The position numbers and the translations under genes were made by a program. Source: Leptospira sp. (GTDB lineage Bacteria; Spirochaetota; Leptospiria; Leptospirales; Leptospiraceae). Taken from it: a DNA stretch of 64,000 nucleotides. Numbering within the stretch: position 1 is the stretch's first letter; each line of letters begins with the position of its first letter. This document shows positions 54,665 to 63,907 of this stretch, piece after piece. The notes under the pieces were generated by a model, which was not told where the DNA came from, searched no databases, and saw only the letters and a program-made list of their open reading frames with translations. The stretch is taken from contig PEQN01000001.1 in assembly GCA_002786225.1 (NCBI GenBank), positions 62,001-126,000 of the forward strand. The letters are read 5' to 3'.

Positions 54665-56587
54665 TTATTTTTTAGGAATTTTATTCGATGGTGATTCTAT
54701 TGCTGGCTCAAAAAGGTTTTGGTGCTTTCCTGTTTGAATATTTTTGAGATAGGCTGGTTTCTTCCCTTCAGGTTTATTGATTGCGATCAACTGAAGTTTT
54801 TTACCAAACAACCATCCTGACACATATCTTTCTTTGGATCCAATAATCTTGTTCTCTACCAGAATATTGTGATAGATATCTTCAAGCAATTCATCACCCA
54901 CTCTAACTATATATCTTTTGGTCGTTGAATTATTAAGTCTGCCAACATCAGATTTATTTACGAAAGTGATAGGAGTGGATCTTTCATTTGGAGAAATACG
55001 TAAACTTTGGTCATCTTCCATAACCATAGCATACCTTCCAAATGCTTTTCGCTTGAGGAGCAATTGACCCACTCTATCAATTACTCTTTCATCTTCATAA
55101 ATCTGTGAAGCTCGAACTAAAAATAAAGTCGCCGCCAACTCTTTGCTTTTTCCAATTGCATCCAAAATTTCAAAAGTTAATTTAGGATGCTTATCTAAAG
55201 ATTCTTCGAGAGATTTTAAAGATTCAGGTGTATTATGAATTACCAAAGCTTCAATAGCAGCTTGTTGTAATTCAGATTCATCGACAGAAAGATATCTATT
55301 TATCAATTCAACATCAGCTGGCACCTTATATTGGGCTAGCCCTCTTAGTGATTCAGCTATAACAATAATTAACTCTGAAGTCAATCCGCGTCCAAGTATC
55401 AATTCTCTTCCGACCGGATCTTTCGTCTTTCCTAGTCCACGAAAACTAGCAGCTTTAATTTCTGAATCCTCTGATTTCGATCCAGCAATGAAATAGCTTA
55501 AGGAACGTTTATCCCCAATATCAGCAAGTGACTTAAAAGCTGCAGTTCTTACTAAAAATCCATCTGTGTCTATAGTTTTTTCGAGATCAATACGACCTTT
55601 TCTCATTCTTCCTAGAGCATATGCAGATGCAGCACGTATTCTAGGAATAGGGTGGTTTTTCATAATTTTAATTAAAGTTAAAGGTTTGTTAGCTGATTCA
55701 GCTCTAAAAACGGAAATCAAACCTTCCTTTACTTTTTGATCATATGCTCTGATTTGCTTTTCTTCTTCGGTTAATTGTTCTTCCTCAGTGGGAACTCGGG
55801 GATCTTTAATCTTTAATCCATAAGTTGCTGGCAATTTCTTGATAAGATTATTGGATTTATCTTTTGATTTTTTAACTTCATCCGAAGTGGGCAGTAATTC
55901 TGGTTCGGCTGTTTCGGTTTGCTTTTCAGTTATTGTATCTTGACCAGATAATTCCCTTTCAACTAAACTTGTTTCCATACCTGAACTATCTGAATTGGAA
56001 GCAGTCTCACTATCATTCGATGCAATTTGGTTATTTTTACTTTCTGCAAAATTTGAACTATCAGAACGAATTTTATTTATTTCAGAAATGATGCTAGCAG
56101 TCTTAGGACTATAATCTGCAAAATTTTTAAGTATGTTTGCAATTTCTAAGCCAACTGAAGGAATCATTCCTTTGTCAACTCCTGAGAAATCATCTTCAAT
56201 TGATTTCTCAATTTCTTGACCTGATATGATAAGTTGAGCTATGGAAGAAACTTGATTTGGAAGTGATTCTTGGAGATATGTTGCCGCTTCCATTTCTCTC
56301 GAAATATTTTTACCTGCTTGTTTATTCTCGTTATAGATATCTATTGTTCTCTCTGCCAGCTGAAGACTTAGAATAACCTTATTAGATTCTTGAATAAATT
56401 TATCGTATTTAGGTTTTTCTGTTACAATGATTTCTCTTTCTTTATTTTTGAGGGGATCGAGATCCGTGCCTTCAAAATTTCTAAAATTAGAATCAACTTC
56501 AGACAAAACCAGACGTTTCGTACTAGCACAGCTACTGAGTAGAAGAATTACAAATGTATATATGGCAAAACGAAGATAGGACTTCAT
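54665..56587 (-). CDS. HEAT-repeat lipoprotein
   Basis: 640 residues from the ATG at 56587, chosen because it starts a clear lipoprotein signal (FAIYTFVILLLSSC, Cys20 lipidated); a longer frame begins at 56677. N-terminal ~270 residues are helical and low in complexity with a Ser/Asn/Glu linker. HEAT repeats run about 320-490 (IPRIRAASAYALGRM, FLVRTAAFKSLADIGD, EIKAASFRGLGKTKD). A C-terminal module (about 540-620) follows, with VSGWLFGKKLQLI. HEAT solenoids bind proteins, so it may be an envelope scaffold; function unknown. Confidence 0.78.
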   Translation of the reverse strand: MKSYLRFAIYTFVILLLSSCASTKRLVLSEVDSNFRNFEGTDLDPLKNKEREIIVTEKPKYDKFIQESNKVILSLQLAERTIDIYNENKQAGKNISREMEAATYLQESLPNQVSSIAQLIISGQEIEKSIEDDFSGVDKGMIPSVGLEIANILKNFADYSPKTASIISEINKIRSDSSNFAESKNNQIASNDSETASNSDSSGMETSLVERELSGQDTITEKQTETAEPELLPTSDEVKKSKDKSNNLIKKLPATYGLKIKDPRVPTEEEQLTEEEKQIRAYDQKVKEGLISVFRAESANKPLTLIKIMKNHPIPRIRAASAYALGRMRKGRIDLEKTIDTDGFLVRTAAFKSLADIGDKRSLSYFIAGSKSEDSEIKAASFRGLGKTKDPVGRELILGRGLTSELIIVIAESLRGLAQYKVPADVELINRYLSVDESELQQAAIEALVIHNTPESLKSLEESLDKHPKLTFEILDAIGKSKELAATLFLVRASQIYEDERVIDRVGQLLLKRKAFGRYAMVMEDDQSLRISPNERSTPITFVNKSDVGRLNNSTTKRYIVRVGDELLEDIYHNILVENKIIGSKERYVSGWLFGKKLQLIAINKPEGKKPAYLKNIQTGKHQNLFEPAIESPSNKIPKK

Positions 56588-56683
56588 ACTACAATTGTCG
56601 GAGTCTGAATAGCTATGATTTATTTTCTTGACAAAAAAAAGAATTTCTAACAGAATAAAGTTGAACTTAAGGAACATAATTCT

Positions 56684-58420
56684 ATCAGCAAATTAAGTGG
56701 AAACACAAACGGACTCAAAACAAACCATATAAAAAGACTGAAAAGTCTTTCTGAGAAAAGAATCAGGGAAGATATCTTGGTTTCTAGCGAAATTGCAAGG
56801 TCAATCTGCGAACTTTCGCGGGAGATTTCAAGGCAAATTGGAATCTTGATTGATAGAACGGGTCATATAAGCCATATCATGGTGGGAACGGATGCATCGA
56901 TTCAAATTCCATTTTTAGATCGAATCAGGACATCTCAGTCTAGACTTAGAGGCTTACGTCTTTTTCATACACACCTAAAAGACGAACCTTTGAACCATGA
57001 AGATTTGGCGGATTTGGTTCTTCTCAGGTTGGACTATATTACTGCTGCTGTTATCGATAGCCAAGGTTTGCCCAAATACTATTATTCTGCTTTTGTAAAT
57101 CCTGACCCTACAATGGAAGAAGCTTGGGTTATCCTACCTAAAAAGTTCCCGGGTCAACTTAAAGAAGGATTCACTGAAGAAATCCAATCCTTAGAAGCTG
57201 AATTCACTCGAAGAAGTTCCGAACTCAAAGACTCCCAGAAAATCAATCGTGCCTTTCTTGTTGGTAGCTATGATCCACGGAAAATGAAAAGATCCGTCGA
57301 AGCATCCCTCCAGGAATTAAAAGAGCTTTGTAAAACTGCTGATATACATGTTGTAGACCAATTTTTTCAGAAAAAAGCACCTGACTCATCTACTGTAATT
57401 GGAAAAGGAAAATTAGAAGAGATCATGCTTAAAGCGGTTCAGAAAAATGTGGAGCTACTTGTTTTCGATTTGGAACTTGCACCTTCCCAAGCTAAAAAAA
57501 TATCTGATAAATCTGATTTAAAAATTATAGATCGAACTCAATTGATCTTAGATATTTTTTCAAGAAATGCTAAGAGCAGAGACGGAAAACTCCAAGTAGA
57601 ACTTGCTCAATTAAAATATCTCAAAGGAAGACTTTCTGAATTAGATGATAATATGTCTCGCCTAACGGGAGGTATTGGTGGCCGTGGTCCAGGTGAAACA
57701 AAACTTGAGATTGGTAACCGACGTGTTAGTGAGAAAATCACAAGATTAGAAGTTGAATTGAAATCTCTACGTCAAAGACGAGAACTGAATCGTAAACAAA
57801 GGAATAGAAATGAAATCCCCGTGGTAGGTATAGTTGGTTATACAAATGCTGGAAAATCAACCCTTCTCAATTCACTTACAAATTCAACCATACTTGCTGA
57901 AGACAAATTATTTGCGACCTTAGACCCAACCACTAGAAGAATTCGATTCCCAGAGGAAAAAGAAATTATCATTTCAGATACTGTTGGATTCATCCATGAT
58001 CTTCCACCGGAGCTTTCCAATGCATTTAAAGCAACTTTAGAAGAGTTAGGTGATGCAGATCTTTTAATTCATTTGGTTGATCTATCCAATCCAGAATATA
58101 TCGAGCAAATGGAATCAGTGGATTCTATTCTTGCTTCGCTTGAATTGAATGAGGTTCCTCAGCTTTTAGTTTTCAATAAAGTTGACCACTATGCTAAGAA
58201 TAATTTGGATTTGCCAAATATCCAAGGTATCTTCGTATCTGCCTCTGAGAAAATTGGTTTAGAAGATTTACTACTACGAATAGAAGCAAATCTTTGGAAG
58301 GGAGAAAAATCCTATCTGAGAAAGGATATCTTACAAGAGAAAGATGCTAAATCAACTCCAAGCAGTCTTGGCCTCGTCGATGGAGTGGAAGATGAGAACC
58401 TTCTTAGGCAATTCCATTAA
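56684..58420 (+). CDS. hflX: GTPase HflX, apparent ATC start
   Basis: 578 residues if translation begins at ATC 56684. The first ATG/GTG/TTG is TTG 56777, but the open frame before it encodes [18 protein letters not shown], which matches the GN-x-x-GLK-x-x-x-x-KRL start of long HflX proteins. AAGGAA lies nine bases upstream of the ATC. Later: HflX domain with [11 protein letters not shown], Walker [11 protein letters not shown], switch [10 protein letters not shown] and NKVD. It binds the 50S subunit and splits stalled ribosomes in E. coli. Its 3' end overlaps the STAS gene on the other strand by 69 bases. Confidence 0.92.
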   Translation: MSKLSGNTNGLKTNHIKRLKSLSEKRIREDILVSSEIARSICELSREISRQIGILIDRTGHISHIMVGTDASIQIPFLDRIRTSQSRLRGLRLFHTHLKDEPLNHEDLADLVLLRLDYITAAVIDSQGLPKYYYSAFVNPDPTMEEAWVILPKKFPGQLKEGFTEEIQSLEAEFTRRSSELKDSQKINRAFLVGSYDPRKMKRSVEASLQELKELCKTADIHVVDQFFQKKAPDSSTVIGKGKLEEIMLKAVQKNVELLVFDLELAPSQAKKISDKSDLKIIDRTQLILDIFSRNAKSRDGKLQVELAQLKYLKGRLSELDDNMSRLTGGIGGRGPGETKLEIGNRRVSEKITRLEVELKSLRQRRELNRKQRNRNEIPVVGIVGYTNAGKSTLLNSLTNSTILAEDKLFATLDPTTRRIRFPEEKEIIISDTVGFIHDLPPELSNAFKATLEELGDADLLIHLVDLSNPEYIEQMESVDSILASLELNEVPQLLVFNKVDHYAKNNLDLPNIQGIFVSASEKIGLEDLLLRIEANLWKGEKSYLRKDILQEKDAKSTPSSLGLVDGVEDENLLRQFH

Positions 58421-58723
58421 TTTAATAACATTTTCCAAGAAGTGATTCAATCCACCGATTACTACTTTCCCATTGTGTTGGTCAACCGTCTTGATGATAG
58501 TCAATAGCATAGCAACACCTACACTGTTGATATATTCTAATTTAGTTAAATTTAAAATTATATTATAATTCCCAGTATCGAAAATGGTATTAATCTTTCT
58601 AGAGATTTCAAAAGCGTTGTTATTGGAAATTTGTCCTTCGAAGGAAACGGTTACAACGTTTTGATTCTTTATTTCAACTGTATTCAATTCTAAAACAAAA
58701 GAATTGAACTCTAACCTTGGCAT
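58352..58723 (-). CDS. STAS-domain anti-anti-sigma factor-like protein
   Basis: 123 residues. One STAS domain; the phosphorylatable Ser is in [12 protein letters not shown] and the fold core is [13 protein letters not shown] with [19 protein letters not shown]. It would switch partners with an anti-sigma/kinase when dephosphorylated by a PP2C phosphatase such as the one at 10164-11771. The last 23 codons overlap the end of hflX in antisense. Confidence 0.85.
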   Translation of the reverse strand: MPRLEFNSFVLELNTVEIKNQNVVTVSFEGQISNNNAFEISRKINTIFDTGNYNIILNLTKLEYINSVGVAMLLTIIKTVDQHNGKVVIGGLNHFLENVIKLMELPKKVLIFHSIDEAKTAWS

Positions 58724-58810
58724 TTTTCTACGACCTTGAGACTTATTTATATTCTTTTGAATTCTACATTTTCCATTTAGCTTTAAAATTATTTTAAAAG
58801 CAAGGAGTTT

Positions 58811-60109
58811 TTAATTCGAACCCATAATTTCCATCAATGGAAATGAAACTGTAGGCTCTTTAATAATTTCTTTCAATGAATCAATTTCTTCTATTGATTT
58901 TGAATAATCACCTTCTTTTGCTGAATGAGTTAAAATTACAACTGAAGTAGGCTCATTTTCCATCGACTCCTCTTGTTGCATAGACGAAATGGAAATATTA
59001 TATTTACCAAGAATTTTTGCAATTTCCGCAAGAACTCCTGGTTTATCGAGTGTAGTGAATCTTAGATAGTATCTGGATTTTTCTTCATCGAACTTTCCGT
59101 AAGTAGCAGTTGGGAAATGATTTATTTCTAAAAATTCCTTAGACGTAGCATTGTGTCTATTTCCATAATAAATAATATCTGCTAGAACTGCACTCGCAGT
59201 TGGGTAAGCCCCAGCACCGGAACCAATCAACATCCCAGCTCCAGAATGGCTGGTCGTATAATAAACCGCATTCTTTTCGTACATGACATTTGCAAGTGGA
59301 TGATCAAGGGGGACTAAGGTTGGTTTCACGCTCATGAGGATTTTACCATTTTTCATAAACGCTGATCCAATTAATTTTATACGATAGCCCATTGATAAGG
59401 CATTGCTTATATCTTTGTCCTGGATGGAAGAAATTCCCTTCACTTCAATATTATCTCTATGAGTCTTGCAAGCAAAAGCAAGATTAGCTAGAATTGAAAT
59501 TTTGTGAGCAACATCGATTCCTTCAACATCAAAAGTTGGATCTGCCTCGGCATAACCTAAATCCTGAGCAAGTTTCAGGGCATCTTTGTAACTGAGTCGG
59601 TCCACTTCCATTTTAGTTAAAATAAAGTTTGTAGTTCCATTCAGAATACCTGAAATGCTAGAAAATTGATTCGGAACTAGGGAGTTTCTCAGTGCTCGTA
59701 CAATCGGTATTGAACCTGCCACTGCAGCCTCATAACCAATTTCTAAAGCTTGCTTATGAGCAAGAGCAAACAAGCTTTCTCCATATTCTGAGATGAGTGC
59801 TTTATTTGCTGTTACTACAGTTTTGCCATTATTAAGTGCAGATTGTACTAGTTCTAAAGAGCTTGTTGTACCACCAATCAATTCAACGACCAAATCGATG
59901 GAAGGGTTTTTAGTAAGAGACAAAATATCATCGGAAATTTTTGCTTCAACCCAGGTAGGTACTTTGTTAGGGCTTCGAGTGGCAACTTCCAAAACAGTTA
60001 AATCAAGACCTGTTTTCTTTCGAATGGCTTCTTTCTGATCGCGAATCATCTCTAAAAGTCCAATTCCGACAGTTCCTGCTCCGACTAAACCTATATTGCA
60101 TTTTTTCAT
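58811..60109 (-). CDS. hom: Homoserine dehydrogenase
   Basis: 432 residues. NAD(P)-binding GLVGAGTVGIGLL, central GTTNFILTKME, YAEADPTFDVEGIDVAHKISILA and a C-terminal ACT domain (YYLRFTTLDKPGVLAEIAKIL) for amino-acid feedback. It reduces aspartate semialdehyde to homoserine on the way to threonine and methionine. Single gene; divergent from the lysine-rich membrane protein. Confidence 0.97.
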   Translation of the reverse strand: MKKCNIGLVGAGTVGIGLLEMIRDQKEAIRKKTGLDLTVLEVATRSPNKVPTWVEAKISDDILSLTKNPSIDLVVELIGGTTSSLELVQSALNNGKTVVTANKALISEYGESLFALAHKQALEIGYEAAVAGSIPIVRALRNSLVPNQFSSISGILNGTTNFILTKMEVDRLSYKDALKLAQDLGYAEADPTFDVEGIDVAHKISILANLAFACKTHRDNIEVKGISSIQDKDISNALSMGYRIKLIGSAFMKNGKILMSVKPTLVPLDHPLANVMYEKNAVYYTTSHSGAGMLIGSGAGAYPTASAVLADIIYYGNRHNATSKEFLEINHFPTATYGKFDEEKSRYYLRFTTLDKPGVLAEIAKILGKYNISISSMQQEESMENEPTSVVILTHSAKEGDYSKSIEEIDSLKEIIKEPTVSFPLMEIMGSN

Positions 60110-60212
60110 AAGAACTAATTGACAAGTATTTTCAAAGAAACCATACTTTCATTAATAATTTTAATGAATTTTTTATCCTATTCGTAAGATATTAAATATA
60201 TAGAGGCAATCG

Positions 60213-60860
60213 ATGGCGACTAAGAAAACAGCAAAATCCAAAGCAGTGAAGAAATCTGCTCCCCAAAAAAAATCTCCTGCTAAAAAGAATACTAGTATTA
60301 AAAAGAGCCCAGTTTCAGCTCAAAGAGAAGTAATTGATAGAGATCTTGAGTCCTCAAATGGAGAATCAAGTATTCCCAATTACAATCCTTCGGTGAATGA
60401 AGAGAAAGAAGAAAAATCTGGAAATCCTATTTTCCGTTTTCTGATCATAGCTGGATTAATTTTGATAGCATTGATTGTTTACAGTCAATTTGCTAGCAAA
60501 TCGAAAACTTCTGAAACTACAGTTGAAACCCAAGAGAAAGCACCTGCAAAAGTAGAAGAAACACCTACTGAGAAACCAAGCGCAGCAAAATTGAAATCAG
60601 GCGAATTCAATTTAGAAAATATTGCGAAAGGAAAATCATTAGACGAAGCGGTTGACTATTGTAAGTCACTTTCACTTACCTTGCCTTCATCTGCTGAACT
60701 TAAAACCTTCAAATCAACATTAGGTTCTTCCATTCCAAAAGAATTAGAAGGTACAGATTTTTGGACCAACACTGCAGGAATGGCTCTCAAGTTCAACTTC
60801 ACATCAGGTAAGGGAATTAAAGCAACTGCTTCAGATAAAAACTCAGTGGTTTGTAAATAA
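60213..60860 (+). CDS. Membrane protein with histone-like lysine-rich N terminus
   Basis: 215 residues. The first ~35 residues are almost all Lys, Ala, Ser and Pro (KKTAKSKAVKKSAPQKKSP), like an H1/AlgP-type tail. Then an acidic stretch, one membrane helix (FRFLIIAGLILIALIVYSQF, about 75-94), a Thr/Glu/Lys linker and a compact C-terminal domain (FNLENIAKGKSLDEAVDYCK to NSVVCK) with two cysteines that could pair. The basic tail would be cytoplasmic and could bind nucleic acid or lipid headgroups. No family recognised. Confidence 0.7.
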   Translation: MATKKTAKSKAVKKSAPQKKSPAKKNTSIKKSPVSAQREVIDRDLESSNGESSIPNYNPSVNEEKEEKSGNPIFRFLIIAGLILIALIVYSQFASKSKTSETTVETQEKAPAKVEETPTEKPSAAKLKSGEFNLENIAKGKSLDEAVDYCKSLSLTLPSSAELKTFKSTLGSSIPKELEGTDFWTNTAGMALKFNFTSGKGIKATASDKNSVVCK

Positions 60861-60879
60861 TTTCTCTATAAAAAATAAT

Positions 60880-60910
60880 CTAAAACCTGTTAACTTTTAA
60901 CAGGTTTTAG
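60880..60910. terminator. Bidirectional hairpin between convergent genes
   Basis: CTAAAACCTGTTAA and TTAACAGGTTTTAG pair perfectly (14 bp) around CTT. It overlaps the last codons of the leftward ACT gene (stop at 60890-60892) and follows the rightward gene, so it likely ends both transcripts. Confidence 0.75.
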
Positions 60911-61489
60911 TATCTCTCTTCTTAATTTTTCCACTAATTCCGAATTACCAAATGGCTTTCCATTTCTATCTTTGAGATAAAAAGTATCCTTAGCTCGTCC
61001 TAATAAACTGTCTGTTTCAATTTTACCAGCTATAACATCCACATGATTATTCATAAGTATTCTGGTGATATGATAGAGCAAACCTCTTCCTGAGCCTGAC
61101 TCTAAATAAAAACATGTAGTCCCTGATTCTTCATCATCTGTAAAAATAAACTCAGGATTTTCTTTGAAAAACAGTTCAACAGGAGGCTCCGTTAGATGGT
61201 AGTTTTCGAGTAATTTAGCAATATCTTCTTGAGTAGAAAAAACTGAATCCATGAGGACACCAAGTTGAAAAGCCGCGTTTGCATTCTCGTCCTCTGAGTG
61301 AATCAGAAATGTATCAAGTGTATAGTCCTTACCGTTTTCTTCGATTGTTAAAATTTCACCGGAAATAATATCCATCTTCAATGCATAGAGACAGGTAGTA
61401 ATACGAAACAAGGTTCCAACTTCAGTAGAATCTGTTTTGATTCCAATGGAAATATTATCGTTCTCTTTCTTATAAGAAAAATCTATCAT
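60890..61489 (-). CDS. Double ACT-domain protein
   Basis: 199 residues from the ATG at 61489, where AGGAG sits five bases upstream; an earlier in-frame start at 61528 lacks this. Two ACT-like units: residues 10-75 (GTLFRITTCLYALKMDIISGEI) and about 125-195 (GRGLLYHITRILMNNHVDVIAGKIET). The second resembles the C-terminal ACT repeat of GlnD. It probably binds an amino acid or regulates nitrogen metabolism; there is no catalytic domain. Divergent from the SUMF1-like gene. Confidence 0.75.
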   Translation of the reverse strand: MIDFSYKKENDNISIGIKTDSTEVGTLFRITTCLYALKMDIISGEILTIEENGKDYTLDTFLIHSEDENANAAFQLGVLMDSVFSTQEDIAKLLENYHLTEPPVELFFKENPEFIFTDDEESGTTCFYLESGSGRGLLYHITRILMNNHVDVIAGKIETDSLLGRAKDTFYLKDRNGKPFGNSELVEKLRREILKPVKS

Positions 61490-61567
61490 GAATCTCCTCA
61501 AGATTTCTAATCCTGCCTTTGAATTCAATCAACAAATTGAAAGACTTGACGATAATCATAATAGATC

Positions 61568-62863
61568 ATGTTCAAATTCCGTGCCAGAAACATTTTTCTA
61601 TTTCTCTTTTGTGTTAATTTATTTCTTTTTCAAAAAATTTACACCCAAGATCTTATTGACCCCAACCAAGAACCAGAGATTGACTTAGCCATTCGTAAAG
61701 TCCTTGTTTGGAAAGGGGAAATTACTGGCATCTACGATCGAAAAACCCAACTTAAAATCATGATTCATAGGAATAATGATCTTCCTAATTCTATGCCTGA
61801 CCGTGATTCATTAAAAGCGGAAATTCTTAACCAAAATTGGATAGTCTACCAAAAAAAGACTAAGAAGGAATTAGCTGTCTTCTATCCAAGAGATTTAATT
61901 TGGGAAAAAAATCTTAAAAATTCCAAAGAAAATTCATACACTGCTGTGATTTGGGGTGAACTAGTAGCTAGTGATCAAAAATCGCTAAGTCTTATCATTT
62001 CTGGTTCTTACATCGCTAAATACAAAGAAGAAAAAGCATTTATTGAACCTAATGAATATTTTACGAAAAAGAAATCCTCCCTTCCAAAACGCATCATTCA
62101 TGCCAAAGATAGAAAAGAAATGCTTCTTGTAGACCGAGGAGTTTTTATTTACGGACAGGGGATCGATTCGACTGAGGCAAGTTTTAATGCGGAATTCTTC
62201 CAACCTAACCTTGGGAATCTTGTTGAAATTGCTCCCTTTTATATGGATAAGTACGAAGTGACTAATGAAGAATACAAATTGTACCTTAAAGAAACAAATT
62301 CTAAACCTCCAGCACATTGGGAAAATGGAAACATTCCCGAAGGTAAAGAATCTCACCCTGTGAATTTTCTTTCATTTAAAGAGGTTCAAGGCTATGCTAA
62401 ATGGTCAGGAAAAAGAATACCAACTGAAATGGAATGGGAGAAAGCAGCTAGAGGCCCAGGAATTGAAATTTACCAAAATCGCGATGAAACCTTAAGCTAT
62501 TACATCCAATCCATAGCTTATCCTTTTGGAAATGAATTTGATGCTAGGCTATGCAATACATTTGAATCAGGCATCAAGTCTACAATTTCAGTGTATGAGC
62601 TTCCTACTACATCTGCTAGTCCCTACGGAATGATTGGAATGTGTGGGAATGTTGCAGAATGGACGGATAGCTTTTATAATGCTTATCTAAACCAACCATT
62701 TGTTCTGAAAGGATATGGAAAAGTATACAAAGTAATTCGTGGTGGTTCTTACTTAGAAAATTCTTCCAATGCTAAATCTTTCCATAGATCCTATGGTGGA
62801 AATCCGAATCTTTCTGAAGATAGAAGAGCTGGTTTTCGATTGGTTACAGATTATAAACAGTAA
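61568..62863 (+). CDS. SUMF1/FGE-fold secreted protein, catalytic cysteines absent
   Basis: 431 residues. Signal peptide IFLFLFCVNLFLFQKIYTQ. The first ~190 residues are a beta-rich domain of unknown type. The sulfatase-modifying-factor fold starts about residue 195 (FYMDKYEVTNEEYKLYLKE, KRIPTEMEWEKAARG, MCGNVAEWTDSFY, VIRGGSYLENS). The C-terminal segment where true formylglycine-generating enzymes have an active-site cysteine pair has SFHRSYGGNPNL, with no Cys. It is therefore probably a binding or structural member in the envelope. Confidence 0.85.
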   Translation: MFKFRARNIFLFLFCVNLFLFQKIYTQDLIDPNQEPEIDLAIRKVLVWKGEITGIYDRKTQLKIMIHRNNDLPNSMPDRDSLKAEILNQNWIVYQKKTKKELAVFYPRDLIWEKNLKNSKENSYTAVIWGELVASDQKSLSLIISGSYIAKYKEEKAFIEPNEYFTKKKSSLPKRIIHAKDRKEMLLVDRGVFIYGQGIDSTEASFNAEFFQPNLGNLVEIAPFYMDKYEVTNEEYKLYLKETNSKPPAHWENGNIPEGKESHPVNFLSFKEVQGYAKWSGKRIPTEMEWEKAARGPGIEIYQNRDETLSYYIQSIAYPFGNEFDARLCNTFESGIKSTISVYELPTTSASPYGMIGMCGNVAEWTDSFYNAYLNQPFVLKGYGKVYKVIRGGSYLENSSNAKSFHRSYGGNPNLSEDRRAGFRLVTDYKQ

Positions 62864-62983
62864 TATTCATTTGGAACTCAGATTATTACATTTAGACTTT
62901 TGAATTGCAGAAGGTTTAATTTGATTTGTCAATAAATTTATTGACTAATTCTGGAATTATAATGATTTAACAAAATAGCTATT

Positions 62984-63841
62984 ATGAAAAATGAAAAAGA
63001 ATTATTAGAAGCGCAAATACTACTAGATCAAATAAATAAAGAGTTAGAGGAATCACCTTGGTCTATTCCTACAGTTACACAAGCGGATATAATTAAAAAT
63101 CCAGCCTCTCTTTCGCATCTCATTTATCTTTTAACTAATATCTCACTAACTCATAAAGAAGCTCGCATTCTCTTAGATAAAACTTTTGAGATGAGAATTG
63201 CGATGTCCAAATGCCTTAACCGTCCTGTAGATTTTCGAGTTTCTTTACTCGATCTTTTGATCAATGAAAAAGATTTTATCCACAATCCAAAAGTAATTGA
63301 GATAAAATTGTACCTCGAACAGGAGAGAAAAACAGTAATTGATTACTTAACAGGTTTATACAATAAAAGATATTTTGATGATGCCTTGATCCGTGAATTC
63401 AACCAAGCTAAAAGGCATAAGAGAAATCTATCAATACTCCTTATAGACATAGATGATTTCAAAAAAGTCAACGACAACTATGGTCATGGAATGGGAGATG
63501 AGGTACTGAAGAATCTTGCAAAAATTATTCAGAAGAATACAAGAAAGGAAGATACAATTTGTCGCACTGGTGGTGAGGAATTTACACTTTTGCTACCCGA
63601 TACTCCAAGCGAAGGTGCTTTCAAAGTAGGGGAAAAAATTCGTATAGAATTCAATAATGAAAAACTAGGAAGTGATTTTCTTTCCTTTTCGGGGGGAGTT
63701 TCTGTCTTTCCTAAAGATTCTGATAAGGCAGAAGAAATTGTATACTTGGCAGACAAGGCTATGTATTATTCTAAGTATTTGGGTAAAAATCAAATTTCCA
63801 TTATGAATCCAAATATTCGTGAAAAAACAATCCTTTTGTAA
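62984..63841 (+). CDS. Diguanylate cyclase (GGDEF domain)
   Basis: 285 residues. GGDEF domain about 120-280: LIDIDDFKKVNDNYGHGMGDEVL, active-site GGEEF, and a product-inhibition site RKED five residues before it, so cyclic-di-GMP feedback should work. The N-terminal 110 residues are helical (TNISLTHKEARILLDKTFEMRI) and not a known sensor. No membrane segment. It makes cyclic-di-GMP from GTP. Confidence 0.93.
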   Translation: MKNEKELLEAQILLDQINKELEESPWSIPTVTQADIIKNPASLSHLIYLLTNISLTHKEARILLDKTFEMRIAMSKCLNRPVDFRVSLLDLLINEKDFIHNPKVIEIKLYLEQERKTVIDYLTGLYNKRYFDDALIREFNQAKRHKRNLSILLIDIDDFKKVNDNYGHGMGDEVLKNLAKIIQKNTRKEDTICRTGGEEFTLLLPDTPSEGAFKVGEKIRIEFNNEKLGSDFLSFSGGVSVFPKDSDKAEEIVYLADKAMYYSKYLGKNQISIMNPNIREKTILL

Positions 63842-63907
63842 TATTTCTATTTCAAGATCTATAAAATTCCTCTTGATCTTTTTGTTTTCTAATGAAAACT
63901 TAGAAAG

